64,000 nucleotides of DNA from Norana najaformis (taxonomy: Eukaryota > Annelida > Clitellata > Crassiclitellata > Hormogastridae): NCBI GenBank assembly GCA_964023275.1, contig OZ029916.1:40363396-40427395 (forward strand). Direction: 5' to 3'. Within the stretch, counting starts at the first letter, position 1. Each line of letters begins with the position of its first letter. Under the pieces are notes generated by a model that saw only the letters and a program-made list of their open reading frames with translations, had not been told where the DNA came from and ran no database searches. Shown piece after piece: positions 1-13,812 of this stretch. Position numbers and translations under genes: made by a program.

Positions 1-100
1 GTTCTGTATACGTAGTCAACAGCTTGTATATTTAAAGTGTTATGTTGATTATATACATATACACTGTATATGTATGCATATACATTGTACTGTGTGGAAC

Positions 101-143
<43 letters not shown>

Positions 144-1094
144 TCCAAACAACTTCATACCGTTATAGGCTTACAAGTTATTCAGAGTACTTGGTGTGGT
201 TCGCTGTTTTAGGGGTCGTCCATAAAGAACATCCGCAAAATGACGTAATTTGGACCCCTCCATCCCCTTTACGTCCGCACGCCAACGGAGTACTAAGGCC
301 CTGATCAGATTAAACTTGCAGAGCTAACTGTGCTACAGGGTAGGGTAGTTTGTTACTGCAGCGTCCAGCAAATGGACTTGCTATTCAGATCCAACGCAGT
401 GCAGGCTGTTCACTGCCTGAAGTTGTTTACAGCATAAGCTGCACTTAAGTGTCTGTGTATCAAATTTAGATGCGGATGTCCGCGTTGGGCATATTGCCTC
501 TCCATTTCTCCGTATTTGTCCAAATTTCGGTGACCCTTCCCTTCCTGCGTCTGTGGACGTCGTTAAAGGACGACCCCTTAGCATGCCTGATCGTTAGGGT
601 TGGAAATTCCCTATTTGCTTTAGACTTATCTCTTTCTGAATAAGCTGTAACTTCTGACTGATTGCAACTATACGTAATCATACATTTTGCCAAACTGAAA
701 CTGATCCTTTCCTATAAGTTTGACGTTCAAATCAGTCCTGAATTTAGTTATGTCAACCAAAAATGCCAAGTCATTTAACCGTAAACAATCGTCCGAAAAA
801 AACATATATCTACATCTCTCTCTGCTTGCCATGAAAGATTAGCCACGTGCCAACGAATTAGCATCAGAACTTTCTGCCACATGGAGCTAAGAATTATGGG
901 ATATTTTCAAAACTGCGTTGTTTTAAATATTGCGATTGTTAGGAAGTATACAGTTTACAATTTACGACATAGAAAATCGAAATATTTAAAGGCTCCACGG
1001 GCCGAATGAACATATTCATTGGGCCGGATCATGGCCCGTGGCCCATATTATATGTAGGACTAGCTGTCATATACCATGCCATACTTCGTAATCG

Positions 1095-1205
1095 TAATCT
1101 CGATTTCTGCAGCGCCCAACGAAAGCTAAGTCGCGGGAGCCAGCTTATTCACAGGCGCTTAGTCAAAACAAAATCGATAGGCAAAAGGGTTCGGTCCCAG
1201 ATCAA
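1095..1205 (+). mobile_element. SINE, family C copy
   Basis: CTCGATTTCTGCAGCGCCCA, GCCAGCTTATTCACAGGCGC and AAAATCGATAGGCAAAAGGG match the copy at 7.8 kb. Confidence 0.65.
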
Positions 1206-1479
1206 GTCAGGCATCTATCCTATCAAGATCTGTGACCATTTGACCTGTCTGATCTGACGTCACCTTACCGTACCATTCCATGCCCACTATGTTAACCTAT
1301 TTTAATAATTATGTGTGAAGGGGGTGTATCATTTGCTGTGATTTGATATTTAATTAGGCCCACACAGATCCTCTCGGCGGGAATTCAGTCCACTTCTAAT
1401 TTCAATCTGCTGAGCTCACCTAATCAAACTGCGAAATTTTATCGGCTACAAATTCTGTTAACTAAACTACATACAGTTG

Positions 1480-1610
<131 letters not shown>

Positions 1611-2514
1611 ATAACCTAAACTTTATACACAGCTATACATTATATATAGTTTGTATCGTTGTGTATATATATAAATAAATATATATGTATATGCACGTGT
1701 ATAATGTAGGCCTATTTGTATGTATATGTAGGCCTCACACGCGTGTGTATAATGCGTCAGTTGTTACGCTGAAAGAGGTGAAGAAGTTGTTCGCAATACG
1801 GAAGAATATGTCAACAGGGGACTACTGCAGACAGACAGACACACAGACCGACAGACAGACACACAGACATACACAGACACACATAGACATACACAGACAG
1901 ACACACAGACAGATATACTGACAGACCCACACGCGTCGATGTATCACACGCATACCAAAGCTTTTTCGCGGCGTAAGGTAGTTGAGAGGGGTTGACTGGC
2001 GTAGGGGTGGACCGGATATAAGGAACAATATGTGGTAAATAGTATACCCTGGGGGGGGGGGCAAGTGTGCGTCTGGATTCGAAATGCCACCCATCGATCA
2101 GTCAGTCCATCATCGGTCGATCGCCCATGCATTGGGTCACTGACCGTCAGAACGATGTGTGTCAGTGCGCATGCGTGCGTCCGCCGTGATAGACAGCCTG
2201 TTTTCACTGGGCCTCTCTATAGCCTCATTATCGTTTTCCGCGCAGTTCTTGTTGGCGCTTCTTGTTTTCCGGCTTCGCTCCTCCTCCTCCTCCTCCTCCT
2301 TGGCTGTTGTTCGCGTAGTCTTGGTCCTGTTCTTGTTTCCAGGTCTTGTCTTTTTGGCCTTGTTATTGACCTGGTTCTTGTTTTCAGGTCTTGTTCCTGG
2401 AGTGGATTTCGCTCTTCTTCCGGTTCTTGTTTACTGATCTTGGTTGTTCGGCCTTGTTCTTGGCAAGCTTCTTGTTCTTCACTGTATTCCTGCTCTTGGT
2501 GGCCAATGTTGTTT

Positions 2515-2745
2515 TGAGCCATAACACTAACTCTAACCATAATCATAGTTCTAACTCTAACCTAAATCACAACCCTAACTCTATAAACTTAACCCTAATA
2601 TGCAATCTAACCCAAAATCTTGACTCTAACTCTAACCTTAACTTTAACCCTAACCCTAATTCTAACCGTAACAGTAACCCTAAACCTAATACCTAACTCT
2701 AACCTTATAATTCTAACCTTGTAACTCTAAGCCAATACCTATACC
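2515..2745. repeat. Degenerate telomere-like CCCTAA tract
   Basis: Mixed ACTCTAAC, AACCCTAACCCTAA and variants over about 230 bp; an interstitial telomere-type repeat of the CCCTAA form, heavily diverged. Confidence 0.6.
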
Positions 2746-2999
2746 GTAATTCAGTGCAATTCAACTCCGACTCTGAACAAGTACTTGTAATTGGTGATAA
2801 CCGTCATTGTCAACATAACTTGTAACGTGATGCATGATCTCATGTAGTGTAATGCATGTAATAATGTAAAGTAAAGCAATGTAATCTAATGTAACATAAC
2901 GTAAAATTCACCATAATATCCCTTGTAAATACTCAAATTCCTTAACTCAAGTACTGAATCTGACGATTAATGTAGTGCAAAACATACCAAAACAAAGTC

Positions 3000-3435
3000 T
3001 CACACAGACAGACAGACATACAGACAAACAAACAGACAGACATACAGACACAGCCAGACAGACAGTGTCAATGCAGGCAATTCATCAGATAAACACTCAA
3101 GGGTTTATAGCTAAACAATAAAAATACTCACCTGAGCAGGTGTTAAAGACCTTCAGTTAAATAAAGCACGAAGGAGTTGGTGTCTGGAAACGACCGTATA
3201 ACAAAACAAAGTTTCACACAGACAGACAGTCATACAGACAAACAAACAGATAGATAGACCTAGACAGACAGACAGACAGGTACACACAGGCAAGCAGTTA
3301 GGCAGAAAAACACGTAGACACAGACAGACAAGACAGACAGACAAACAGAGACAGACAGACAGAAACATACATAAGCAGACAGTTATATATGCAAAACCAG
3401 ACGGAGACAGACAGACAAAGAGACAGAGGAATCCC
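3000..3435. repeat. (ACAG)n compound microsatellite
   Basis: ACAGACAGACAG blocks at 3003-3068 and 3220-3430, separated by about 150 bp of unique sequence. Confidence 0.9.
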
Positions 3436-4389
3436 GGTCTAGACACCGAGGTATCGAGGCCCATTGTTAATGATCAAGAGGACATTGACTTCAGATCAGA
3501 GTAGATATACAGAGCTTTTATTGAGCACGTTTCCTGCATAAACAAACATATCTTATATAAGTATACATACAAATATATACACACATACATATTTCTATAC
3601 ACACATTCATAAACGTATATATATATATATATATATAATACAAAGTAAGAATGATTTTTTGCCTTTTTCTGGTCACTGAACTCCTGAGAAAGAAATAGGT
3701 GCATAGAAAACAACTCAATTAAGGTAAACCATGGGACGTAACAACTTGGCAAGTGGATCTGGTCTCCAGCAGAACTTGAATATCATTTTTAAGTACTTGT
3801 ACTTGCAACTGAAGAAGTACTTCTGTAATAAACACACACCTACACACACACACACCTACACACACACACGAACACCTACACACACACACCTACACACACA
3901 CACCTACACACACACACACCTACAGACACATACATATATAAGTATATGTTTAAACATTGGTGCCATTGGTTGGGGTTCGTGTAATTCAGTGCTCGATATT
4001 ACAAATGCTGCAATCAACATAAAATCCACACAAACGCTTCTAAGAATACCAATATTACATATAAATATACATATATATTTATCGAGTTACAATCGTATAT
4101 ATATACATATATATATAAATGATGACGATATACAGACAAGAAGAAGTCAAATATTATATACGAAGCAGATACTTATTGATGTTTATATAGAATTGTGTGT
4201 ATAGAAACTGTGTATGATGGTAAACCAATGAAAACTGAGCAGGTGGGAAAAGGAAGCCTGCCTATAAGATGAAAACAAAGCAAATTAATGTAAGTCAAGA
4301 GAAAGCAGGCACAGCAAGCATGCCATTGACACCGACGGACACTGCACTGAACAATGGACGTAAGAAGAACAAGAAAAGGGAGACCATGC

Positions 4390-4542
4390 CCGCTTATATA
4401 TATATATATAATATATATATAGTATATATAATATATATAATATATAGTATATATATATAATATATATATATATAATATATATTATATATAATATATTATA
4501 TATATATATATGAAGCAGATTGATGTTTATATAGAATTGTGT

Positions 4543-4595
<53 letters not shown>

Positions 4596-4596
4596 A
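4390..4596. repeat. AT-rich and (AC)n compound microsatellite
   Basis: ATATAATATAT blocks to 4510, then a 36-bp AC run at 4543-4580 and AT. Confidence 0.93.
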
Positions 4597-4870
4597 GGTA
4601 AATTATGTAAAGGTTAAGGTGTCAGATAAAGTCAGATTAGGTAAGACGAGTTGCGGTGATCAAATGTTAGGTAAATCATCGTAAGATAAGGGTAACGTTA
4701 AGTAAGGTAAGATGAAGTAAAGTATTTTTTATAAGAAGTATGCTAATTTCAGGGTGTATTGTATACTTAAGGTAAGGCATGGGAGAAAGCAGGTTACGGC
4801 AGAACACTGTATAAAACTGACTTTCTGACATGGTTTGCAATAAAATGGCATCCCACTCAAAAGCCATTTT

Positions 4871-4989
<119 letters not shown>

Positions 4990-5654
4990 TTGTGCAGGTT
5001 CAAATTGCTAGCGCATAGCAATTGATCGGAACTGCATGGAGCTCATAATTTCAGACCTAGAGCACATAAAAATATATACATGTATGGTATAATTATATAT
5101 ATATATATACATATATACACACAGATGTGTACTTATGTACATGCAGACGAGGGCTGAAATTACGATTTCTCTGTAGCGTCGACCATAAGCCATGCACTGG
5201 TTCCAGAACACATAAGCGTCGAATGCACTGACTAACCCCGACTTCGGCTGCCATTGTGAAACAAATTATCAGGCTTTTTTCTCACCATTATATATGCATG
5301 TAATATAAATACATATATACACTCATATATCTAATAATCTAAGTGTATTTTAGATATCAAAATATATTTTTTTCTCCAATATATGTGTATGTAATATTTA
5401 TATATTTAATAATCTAAGTGCATATTAGATGTCAATATATATATATATTCTCATCAATATATACTTAATATATATAAAAATACGTATAATAGATATATAG
5501 AATATATAATAAAATGCACTTTATCCGAGTGATTGTAAGAAATGTCTGTTTTAACAGAATTTGCAGAATTAAGTATATAGGCCTATTTTTAGGAATTTCA
5601 CATAATTTGAAAAAATACCTTGAAATGCACTTTTCAGATCAGTCGGATAGCCAG

Positions 5655-6075
5655 GTGTGTAGCGCTTTTGAGAGGTACCCTAAAGGCGCTATATTAAGTG
5701 CCTAGATATATTCATACATAGATATAATTAGATACATATGTATAGTAGATAAAGATACATACATACACATACATACATATATACATACACATAATCAAAC
5801 ATACATACATACATACATACATACATGCACACATACATACATACATACATACATGTATACACCCGGAAACATATACATACATATACATACATAGCAATTT
5901 TCACTAGCCATGTTCACAGCGCTTTTGAGAGGTTCTTAAAATGCGCTATATAAAAGATTAGATACATACATACATACATACATACAAGCACACATACATA
6001 CATATATACAAATATACATACGTACATACATACATACATACACATATGCACACATACATACATACACATATTTAG
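5655..6075. repeat. Two hairpin modules each followed by (ACAT)n
   Basis: TAGCGCTTTTGAGAGG...AAAGGCGCTATATTAAG at 5659-5702 and AGCGCTTTTGAGAGGTTC...AATGCGCTATATAAAAG at 5919-5957, each followed by long CATA repeats. The same module occurs at 10,305, 18,585, 21,625, 40,165, 43,140, 45,735 and 53,145. Confidence 0.8.
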
Positions 6076-6185
6076 ATAATGTGCACGTGCAAGCTTCCAA
6101 CGCGTCAAATGTTTTTATTTTTCTGATATAGGCCCAATATACATGAACTGTGGAATTGTACAACGAGTTCATTCATATTATTATG

Positions 6186-6379
<194 letters not shown>

Positions 6380-6925
6380 GGCCACACATGATTGGTTGCG
6401 TAACAGGGTGATTCACATAAACACGAAAGCACATAAATTGACCCACATACACAAATACTGTAAAATCTGTGTTGTGTGTTTAAACATAGTATACGAATTC
6501 TCTTCCATACAAAGCTGTGGGTCGATCCGTTGATAATTGCATACATAAATAGGCCAAAATACACGATAGAAATTCAACGACCCAAATATACAAATAAATA
6601 TGTATTTTTGGTCCGATATCTCGGCCGCGGCCCATAGTTACGCTACGCTGCTGCCTGTTCGCCCATAAACAGCTGTTCTTTGAACTGCGCATTTAGGTCT
6701 ATTAATAAATCGTGAACCAATCCCACACAAAAGGTATTGCGAGTTACACCTTAGTTTCTGTACTTACGATGGAAAGCAGGTTACCTATTTCAAGTGGGCC
6801 TACTTAACAGGCCTATAATCGTACGATTTACAGGCATGGGCTTACGTCATATGTCACGTGGGCAGCTAGCGACAACATTATGCGTTGTATCGATCGCAAC
6901 GCGCCGCAAAATAATAAACAGAGCG

Positions 6926-7484
6926 GCGAAGGCAAGGGAAAATCGCACCGAATAGGATTAGGGTTTTGGTCGTAATTGTAATCGTAAACTAAAAATTTCT
7001 AATTAAGCGAAGGCAAGAGAAAACTGCATCGAATAAGATTAGGGTTTTGGTCGTCATTGTAATCGTAAACTAAGAATTTCTAATTAAGCGAAGGCAAGGG
7101 AAAACTGCATCGAATAGGATTAGGGTTTGGTCGTAATTGTAATCGTAAACTAAAAATTTCTAATTAAGCGAAGGCAAGGGAAAACTGCATCGAATAGGAT
7201 TAGGGTTTGGTCGTAATTGTAATCGTAAACTAAAAATTTCTAATTAAGCGAAGGCAAGGGAAAATCGCACCGAATAGGATTAGGGTTTTGGTCGTAATTG
7301 TAATCGTAAACTAAGAATTTCTAATTAAGCGAAGGCAAGGGAAAACTGCATCGAATAGGATTAGGGTTTGGTCGTAATTGTAATCATAAACTAAAAATTT
7401 CTAATTAAGCGAAGGCAAGGGAAAACTGCATCGAATAGGATTAGGGTTTGGTCGTAATTGTAATCGTAAACTAAAAATTTCTAA
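6926..7484 (+). repeat. ~80-bp tandem array, seven units
   Basis: Units start at 6926, 7007, 7088, 7168, 7248, 7329 and 7409 with GCGAAGGCAAGGGAAAA; each contains GAATAGGATTAGGGTTT and GTCGTAATTGTAATCGTAAA, few differences between units. The GTCGTAATTGTAATCG part resembles the end of SINE family C, which follows directly. Confidence 0.93.
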
Positions 7485-7699
7485 AGCGCTACTTCAGCTA
7501 AGCGCAGGGCACCAGCTTATTCAGCTGACTCTGATAGCTACTGAACAAACTGCGACTTGCCCACATTCAAGCCGATCCTCCAAAGACTGGCTATAAACCC
7601 TTCTGGCTGGACCTAACATATTATTGCTCTCGTTTTTTATCAACTACTGTGTGCATTGTTCTATTTCTTTTTCATGTCTTTCAATTCAAAACCAGGCGC

Positions 7700-8070
7700 C
7701 CATACACGGAGACCTTAACTGGAGTGGCGCCCACTCAACGGGGCAGGATTCGTAAAGGATCTCACCCAATTCAACGAAAAATGAGCAGGGTCGTAATTCC
7801 GACCGTAATCGTAATTCCGAGATTTCTACAGCACCCAGCGAAAGCCGCGCCGCGGGGACCAGCTTATTCACAGGCGCTCAGTCAAAACAAAATCGATAGG
7901 CAAAAAGGGTTCGGTTCCAGGTTAAGACCCAAGTCAAGCCGAGAGACAGCGTGGCAGCTATGGGTGGTGGTGTTTGGGGTTGGAGAGGAGAGACGAGAGG
8001 AAGAAGGGGTCGAAGCCATCAGTCGCTTAGAAAACCGTGTATATTTACATTTAGGCCTATATTTACACCG
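7700..8070 (+). mobile_element. SINE family D fragments around a family C copy
   Basis: CACGGAGACCTTAACTGG, GTAAAGGATCTCACCCAATT and AAAATGAGCAGGGTCG (7,705-7,795) and, after the family C insert, AAACCGTGTATATTTACATT (8,032-8,052). Probably family D interrupted by family C. Confidence 0.5.
7790..7930 (+). mobile_element. SINE, family C copy
   Basis: CGTAATTCCGAGATTTCTAC, CAGCACCCAGCGAAAGC, GGGACCAGCTTATTCACAG and TCAAAACAAAATCGATAGGC. Near-identical to 1095-1205 over about 110 bp. Confidence 0.65.
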
Positions 8071-8284
8071 TGCCGCAGTTAATTTAGGTCACAGTAATTT
8101 AGGTCACTCTGAATGTACGCAATGGGGAAAGTGATCTCACTCATTATAACTATCTGAAGCTCATCACTAGCTTTGAATCATAACCCTTAATTCATTAGGC
8201 TGTCAGAAACATTTGGCTAGGAAGGAACAGAATTAGAAACTTGAGGTGGACACGAGAACCAGATATTTATGCCGCTTTAACATG

Positions 8285-8385
8285 TGAGAGCGTTGCTGTG
8301 GTGACAGAGCAGGCAATATAAATCGCCTCTTGACCTTTGTGACCTGGGTTCAAATTCCAGCCCCCACCATGTGAATTGATAACAG
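8285..8385 (+). mobile_element. tRNA-like SINE fragment
   Basis: Box B-like GGGTTCAAATTCC about 50 nt after GTGACAGAGCAGGC. Arms do not pair, so a SINE remnant rather than a tRNA gene. Confidence 0.35.
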
Positions 8386-9515
8386 GCGGCACTGAAAGCG
8401 TTCTACTGAGGCTACGCGCTGGATTTGCATTGAAGAACTGCTGAAATTCTCGAGTACTCGAGTACTAAAATCTACTCGTTCTTAGAATCGAGTACTCTAG
8501 CTTGTGAACTAGCTTAGAGCCTTACTGACCGCCCTAGTAACCGATAACTCGGCCACTGATGTCGCACTCTTCCAGTGCACTTAACGCTGTCAGTTGCGCC
8601 GCATGTGGCTTCAGTCACGAAATAACTACACAGTACTCATGTACAGCGCCCTCTTTTCGGCCTCGGCCGTCCTATGGCGCTCTATAAATCATCTTATTAT
8701 TATTATGATTATTAATAATCCGACGCCGGATCTTTTTTTACATCGAGGCGCAGATTCAGTTGCGCAATAAACGGGTCGCACGAGTCGCAGATGTAAGCGA
8801 AACGAACAATAGCACCCGGTGCAGTAGGATTTATTGTTATCGTTCTCCTTAAGGTTCGGTTTCCACGCTGTTTACAAGACGCTACGGGCAGCAATTCCTG
8901 GAAATGGCTGTGCACCGGCTGCAACCGTTGAATTCGACCAAGCGGCCGAAAGATTATGATGATGGTGACGAATCGTTGATTGATAATGGTAAATCAATGA
9001 TTGATGTCGAATCAATGATTATGATGGCGATTCAATGATTGAAAATGACTACGAATATGTGATTGATTATGATGAATCAACGATTGATATTGAATCAATG
9101 ATTGCTGATCATGATGATGACCTAATGATGAGAATGCTATTAATAATAATAATAATAATAATTATTATTATTAATACTTATTATTAATAATTATTCCAGG
9201 GCACGTTTGAGGAGCCAGATATCAGGGAAGACCAGCCATCGCAGAATTTAAATTTTCTTCCGGATAATTTTTTTAATTCCTAAGGGATCATAAATACCTC
9301 GGCGCCAAAAAGTTGTTATTGTTGTCATTATTATTAGATCTCCCCTTTAAATCCTCCTTTGGAGGCATACCTCCACGATTACGAACTCACTTATTTTAGT
9401 TACTCTTCTCGGAGAAGATCTTATATATCAGCTCAAATTTTTCTTATTGCGAACTATTTTCAAGCAAATTATTATTATTATTATTATTATTATCATTATT
9501 ATTATTATTATTATT

Positions 9516-9552
<37 letters not shown>

Positions 9553-9712
9553 ATGTTCATAGTAGAGTTCCGGAGAAGCAGATGGCGTTCCCACGCTGGA
9601 CAGCCACTGAGAGTCTTTGAAGCAGGTACCTGGTCTCCAGTGGATCGTGGGTTGCCATTGTCATCCTTCGTCCTAACTCCCACACAAAATCCAATCCTTC
9701 CGTACTCCATTA

Positions 9713-9747
<35 letters not shown>

Positions 9748-10974
9748 TACATGTATTTATTTATTTGAAGCACTTATTACTCATGCAAATATGTAAATCT
9801 GAATCTGAGGCTTGGATAAATGTCAGCTGAGGCCAGAACGGATTCAAGCAAAGGCCAGAGTAAACTAGTCGAGTGATTTATATGAAGATAGCGCGAGTTG
9901 GCAAATCGGGCCAAATGTGGCTGACGATTCAAATCATAACGAATAATAACAAACAAGAGTAATCTATGTGGCCCAGATGATGTGTGTATCTGCTTGGCCC
10001 ACTCTGATCGCGAACGCACACGTAGCTCTTCTCACAAAGATCCTACAAGTGCAAGATAAAGTGGTTTACCCATCACGTGACAAAGACGCTTGATCAATCC
10101 GCCTCCGCGCTGAACGGAAGCGGCCATTTTGTTGCTAATTTCTGTCGGGTCTTATGTCCAATATCCGGTTGTCTTCGTCTTTTTCTTCGGCTGCATTCGT
10201 CGGAAAATTAATGTCTATCAACGTCAGACAAATATGTCGGCTGAAAGACGCATAGATATATAAATATATATTATAATTATTGTCTAGTTTTAGAACACGC
10301 CAACTGTGACGCTTTCCAGAGGTTCGTAAAAGGCGTTATAAAAATTTTCAGATACATGCATATGCGCATAAGCACACATTGTACGTGGACAAACATACAT
10401 GCATACAAACTCATATACACAAATTGTCCCTGTGAGGTTCTTGAAATGAGCAATATAAATAGCCAAGAACATGCATCATACATACATGCATACATATACA
10501 ACTCACATACATACATACATTCGTACATACATGCAGGCATACATACACACATACATATGCACTCACACATACATACATTCATACATATTCATTTATACAT
10601 AAATTCATACTTCCCTTCACTGCCTTACTTGAATAACCCAAATTATTACAACACGGTTACATATTACGTGACTACATATTATTACGAACTACGCGTTACG
10701 GTGTTATATATTACGATTTTACCATTTACGCGAATGGTTCAATTCTTGTTCTGTAGTCTTTAGCTCCGCAAATGACATTCTGGTCTCGCAGAAAGGAACA
10801 AAACTGGTTACAGAGAGAAAACAATTTCCGAAATATTATAATTAATTTCGGTAATTATGGATTATTGTCTTTCTCGCAGGCTTTCATTTCCTGTCGCAAG
10901 ATTAAAATGGTAATAACACCGAATGGTTTAATTACCATTTTAAACGAGCTCACTTCACACAAAAGTGGATGAGA

Positions 10975-11235
10975 AGAATAGTTTTCTGATGGCTGAAGCG
11001 ACGATTTTTACCTCAGAGACCGGGGTTCAAATCCCAAATGAAGGTGACAAATCGTTGTCGAACGATGTAACCTGTTGGGAAAAGGGTTGCCCAGTTTATG
11101 GATTGCTGTTGTCGAAAGATCATTCAACCCTAGGGCCACGTTACTGAGCACTAGAGCTGAAAGACAAGGCATACTGTAACTAAGCAACTGTAACGTAGTT
11201 ACCTGGGTGCTCATCATGATGAGCTGCACAAGTTC
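10975..11235 (+). mobile_element. tRNA-like SINE
   Basis: Box B-like GGGGTTCAAATCCC (11,021-11,034) with a body containing AAGGGTTGCCCAG, AGATCATTCAACCCTAGGG and GTAACTAAGCAACTGTAACG. No full tRNA fold. Confidence 0.4.
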
Positions 11236-12419
11236 CGACTCTCTGTCTGAAAGAGCGGTGAATGACCAAAGGCATGTGCGAAGGGTATGGAGAAATGTAC
11301 CTTCAGTGGGAGGTAGAAGAACCGATAGGGCAAGACCCATATGGGCAGGGATGTGATGTATGCGGAAAGTGTATTTTCTATGGGAGATTAATTAATACTA
11401 GTGAGTCGGTGAGTTTCCCTTTCACTAATAGCATCTTAGTTCCGGTTTAACATAGACGGGGAAAGACCACCAATGCTAGTTGATTGGATTGTTGATTGGA
11501 TTTTTTGCTGCTGAGGTAGAACATCTTCTCCAATCAAGGCAATATTCCTTCTGCGCCCCTGGAGTGAAGAATGTCAGATGTGTGTGGGCGCACGTGTCTT
11601 CTACCTGGAGGAGTTTTGTTTTTTTCCGGCAGGTCTAGTGCCGTAGCTACAGGAACAGCAGCAGGAGCTTTTCCAACATAAATCCATATAGGTCAAAAAC
11701 ATCGGAAGACCTGGAATGATAGACTTACCTGCACTGGTGGACGGACCATTACTGGGGGTGGTTAAGGTGTACAGAGTACCATTATAACGCTCATATCTGT
11801 TTAGTCTATAAATTTTTATTTATGTTTCTGGAAGTCACAGTTATGACTCATTTTCAGTTTCATAGAGATCACAATGATGATCCACTTTCTGTTTCTTTTT
11901 AGTTAAGTTTTAGTTAAGAGTTTCTTAATAGTTCAATTGTACCTAATATCGGTTAAAAAATTTTTGTCGCCATATGCATCGTTCTGCAATAGGCGGCCCT
12001 AATTTAGCGGGACTTAGGTCCCTTTTGGGTCGACCATTTGTATCCCAACAATCTATACAATGGTCAATGCAATGTATTTGTTCTTTTCTTTTGTTCTTTT
12101 GGATATAAATATAGGTATTTTATATTCATATTTGTAACTGGATATTTTTGATCTCGCTATTGTGCACGACCTATTGGAAGTATGCTTTCAACGGCAACAT
12201 ATGCTAAATCGTGACTGTTGGTAAGCTGGTAAGGCTAGACACAGAAAATATTAATAACTTGAAATTAAATTTTTATGTAATGATATAAGATTTTAATCAG
12301 TTTTAATTCACATTTAAGTAACTTGATTACCTGCAACTAAATACAACATTGCAGTCATTTTGGGTAGATTTTAAATAGTAGTGGTGGTTGTGGTGGTGGT
12401 AGTTGTAGTAAATAAACAA

Positions 12420-12745
12420 TAATAAGTAACTGCTAATGTGCCGGTGTCTAATGCATAAGGCATCAACCGATGGCACACCAAAGCCAAGCCACAATCAGGT
12501 CAATATCCAGAAGGTCAGTCCACAAGACAGAGAGGCAGTCTACGGAGGATAAGCAATTTGAAACAGGTAAGTTTTAAGTTGAGAACGAAATGACAGAAGC
12601 GACTGAGCAGAACAAACAGACACAGGGAGGGAGTTCCAAAATTTATGTCCAACAACCGAAAAAGCCCGTTCACCGAGCATTGATGACAAAACCTGTGCTT
12701 AAACAGAAATGTCTGGTTTAAGCGATTTTCACCAGAAAGTCGCGA
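12420..12745. mobile_element. Family B-related fragment
   Basis: GTCTAATGCATAAGGCATC followed by AACCGATGGCAC and later CAATTTGAAACAGG...TTAAGTTGAGAACGAAATGA and GGAGTTCCAAAATT, a diverged version of the long family B element at 48.8-49.17 kb. Confidence 0.4.
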
Positions 12746-13788
12746 TCGTAACGTTTAGGACACAAAATTTTAGATTACAAAATAAGACTAGATAATGACG
12801 TTATAGGCTTATGTGTCGCAGGAAATGTTTTCGCATTATGATAACGACCTGTCTGTTTTCGAAATTGATCACGAAAGATGAACAATTCATTCTGTATACA
12901 CAAATTAAACTAAAGTTGATGGAATATATATAATAATTTGCTACTAGATCGTTCGACTTCTTCACCGCCATCGTCGTCTGTGTAAAAATGAATGCCTGTA
13001 TCTGGGAAGCGGCCATTCGTCAAAACTAAAACTACAACTGAAACCGGTTTATGTTTAGTGTACAGTTTTACTTTTGTGCATTTCAAGTCAGCAAAGCGAT
13101 AAGCAAAATCTGACCTTATTCCACCTAATGTAATTTAACTTGACATTTTCAGCGCCTTCTAGGCACCTTTCGAAGACGGATCTCTCATTTGGACATTTAC
13201 TTGACGACGAAAAATATGGATTAAATTACAAATTAGCTGTAAGGGATATTTATCTATAGTAGGTAGTTTTCCGCATTTGCACATCCGAATGTTAACATCT
13301 GGCGTAGGCCCAGCAGAGAGAGATGACACAAAAATTTACAGATAAGCAACTGCATGCGATTAACTTTGAAAACTATGGACCATGAATGTGATTTTAAGCG
13401 GTTTCTGATTTTCCTGCGCAATCCTAGGTAAAACTATCATAGAAACCGGTTTCAGATGCGTATTCACGTCAAAAACTCTGCGTGAAAGAGGTACAGTTTC
13501 GACAAATGACTGACGTCCTTACTACAGCGACTACGCGAGCTACCTATATACCGACCTAGATCAGGCGTTTGATTGTTTTGCATTGAACGAAGTTTCGACA
13601 GTTTGTCGTCTACCGATTGTGAATATTGAAATTAGCATAATGCCATCTGTCGACTGAATCATTCGGAAGCAGGATGCAGGGCTTTACTAGCCTTTCGAAG
13701 CATTTCTGCCTTACTTTCTTGTATTATCGCCCATTGAACTGTCCACGGCCAATGCGTTTGCCATGTAGTGGCACTGGATGGTTCGCTT

Positions 13789-13812
13789 TTACAGTGCCAG
13801 CCAATGACGCCG
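13789..13812 (-). CDS. SLC6 exon 14: 24-nt terminal coding exon
   Basis: Seven codons plus stop: R-R-H-W-L-A-L-TAA, preceded by acceptor TTCTTGCATAG in phase 0. Human NET ends in QHWLAI and DAT in RHWLKV, so the terminal residues match the family C-terminus, which in mammals is a PDZ-ligand region. The 3' UTR follows toward lower coordinates; I could not fix a polyadenylation site. Confidence 0.82.
   Translation of the reverse strand, partial: RRHWLAL

Noticed and set aside
2032..2517. 161-codon Leu/Ser/Cys-rich ORF
   Set aside because: Derived from TCC and TTGTTC low-complexity sequence, with overlapping open frames on both strands.
6926..7484. CRISPR array
   Set aside because: Units are continuous tandem copies without unique spacers, in an animal genome; same for 32.3-32.7 kb.
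7649..8134. 161-codon plus-strand ORF
   Set aside because: Composed of SINE families D and C; chance frame.
13690..13776. Alternative terminal SLC6 exon reading RTIQCHYMANALAV...
   Set aside because: Has an AG and an open frame to a stop, but no family similarity, while the exon at 13789-13812 gives the expected HWLAL end.
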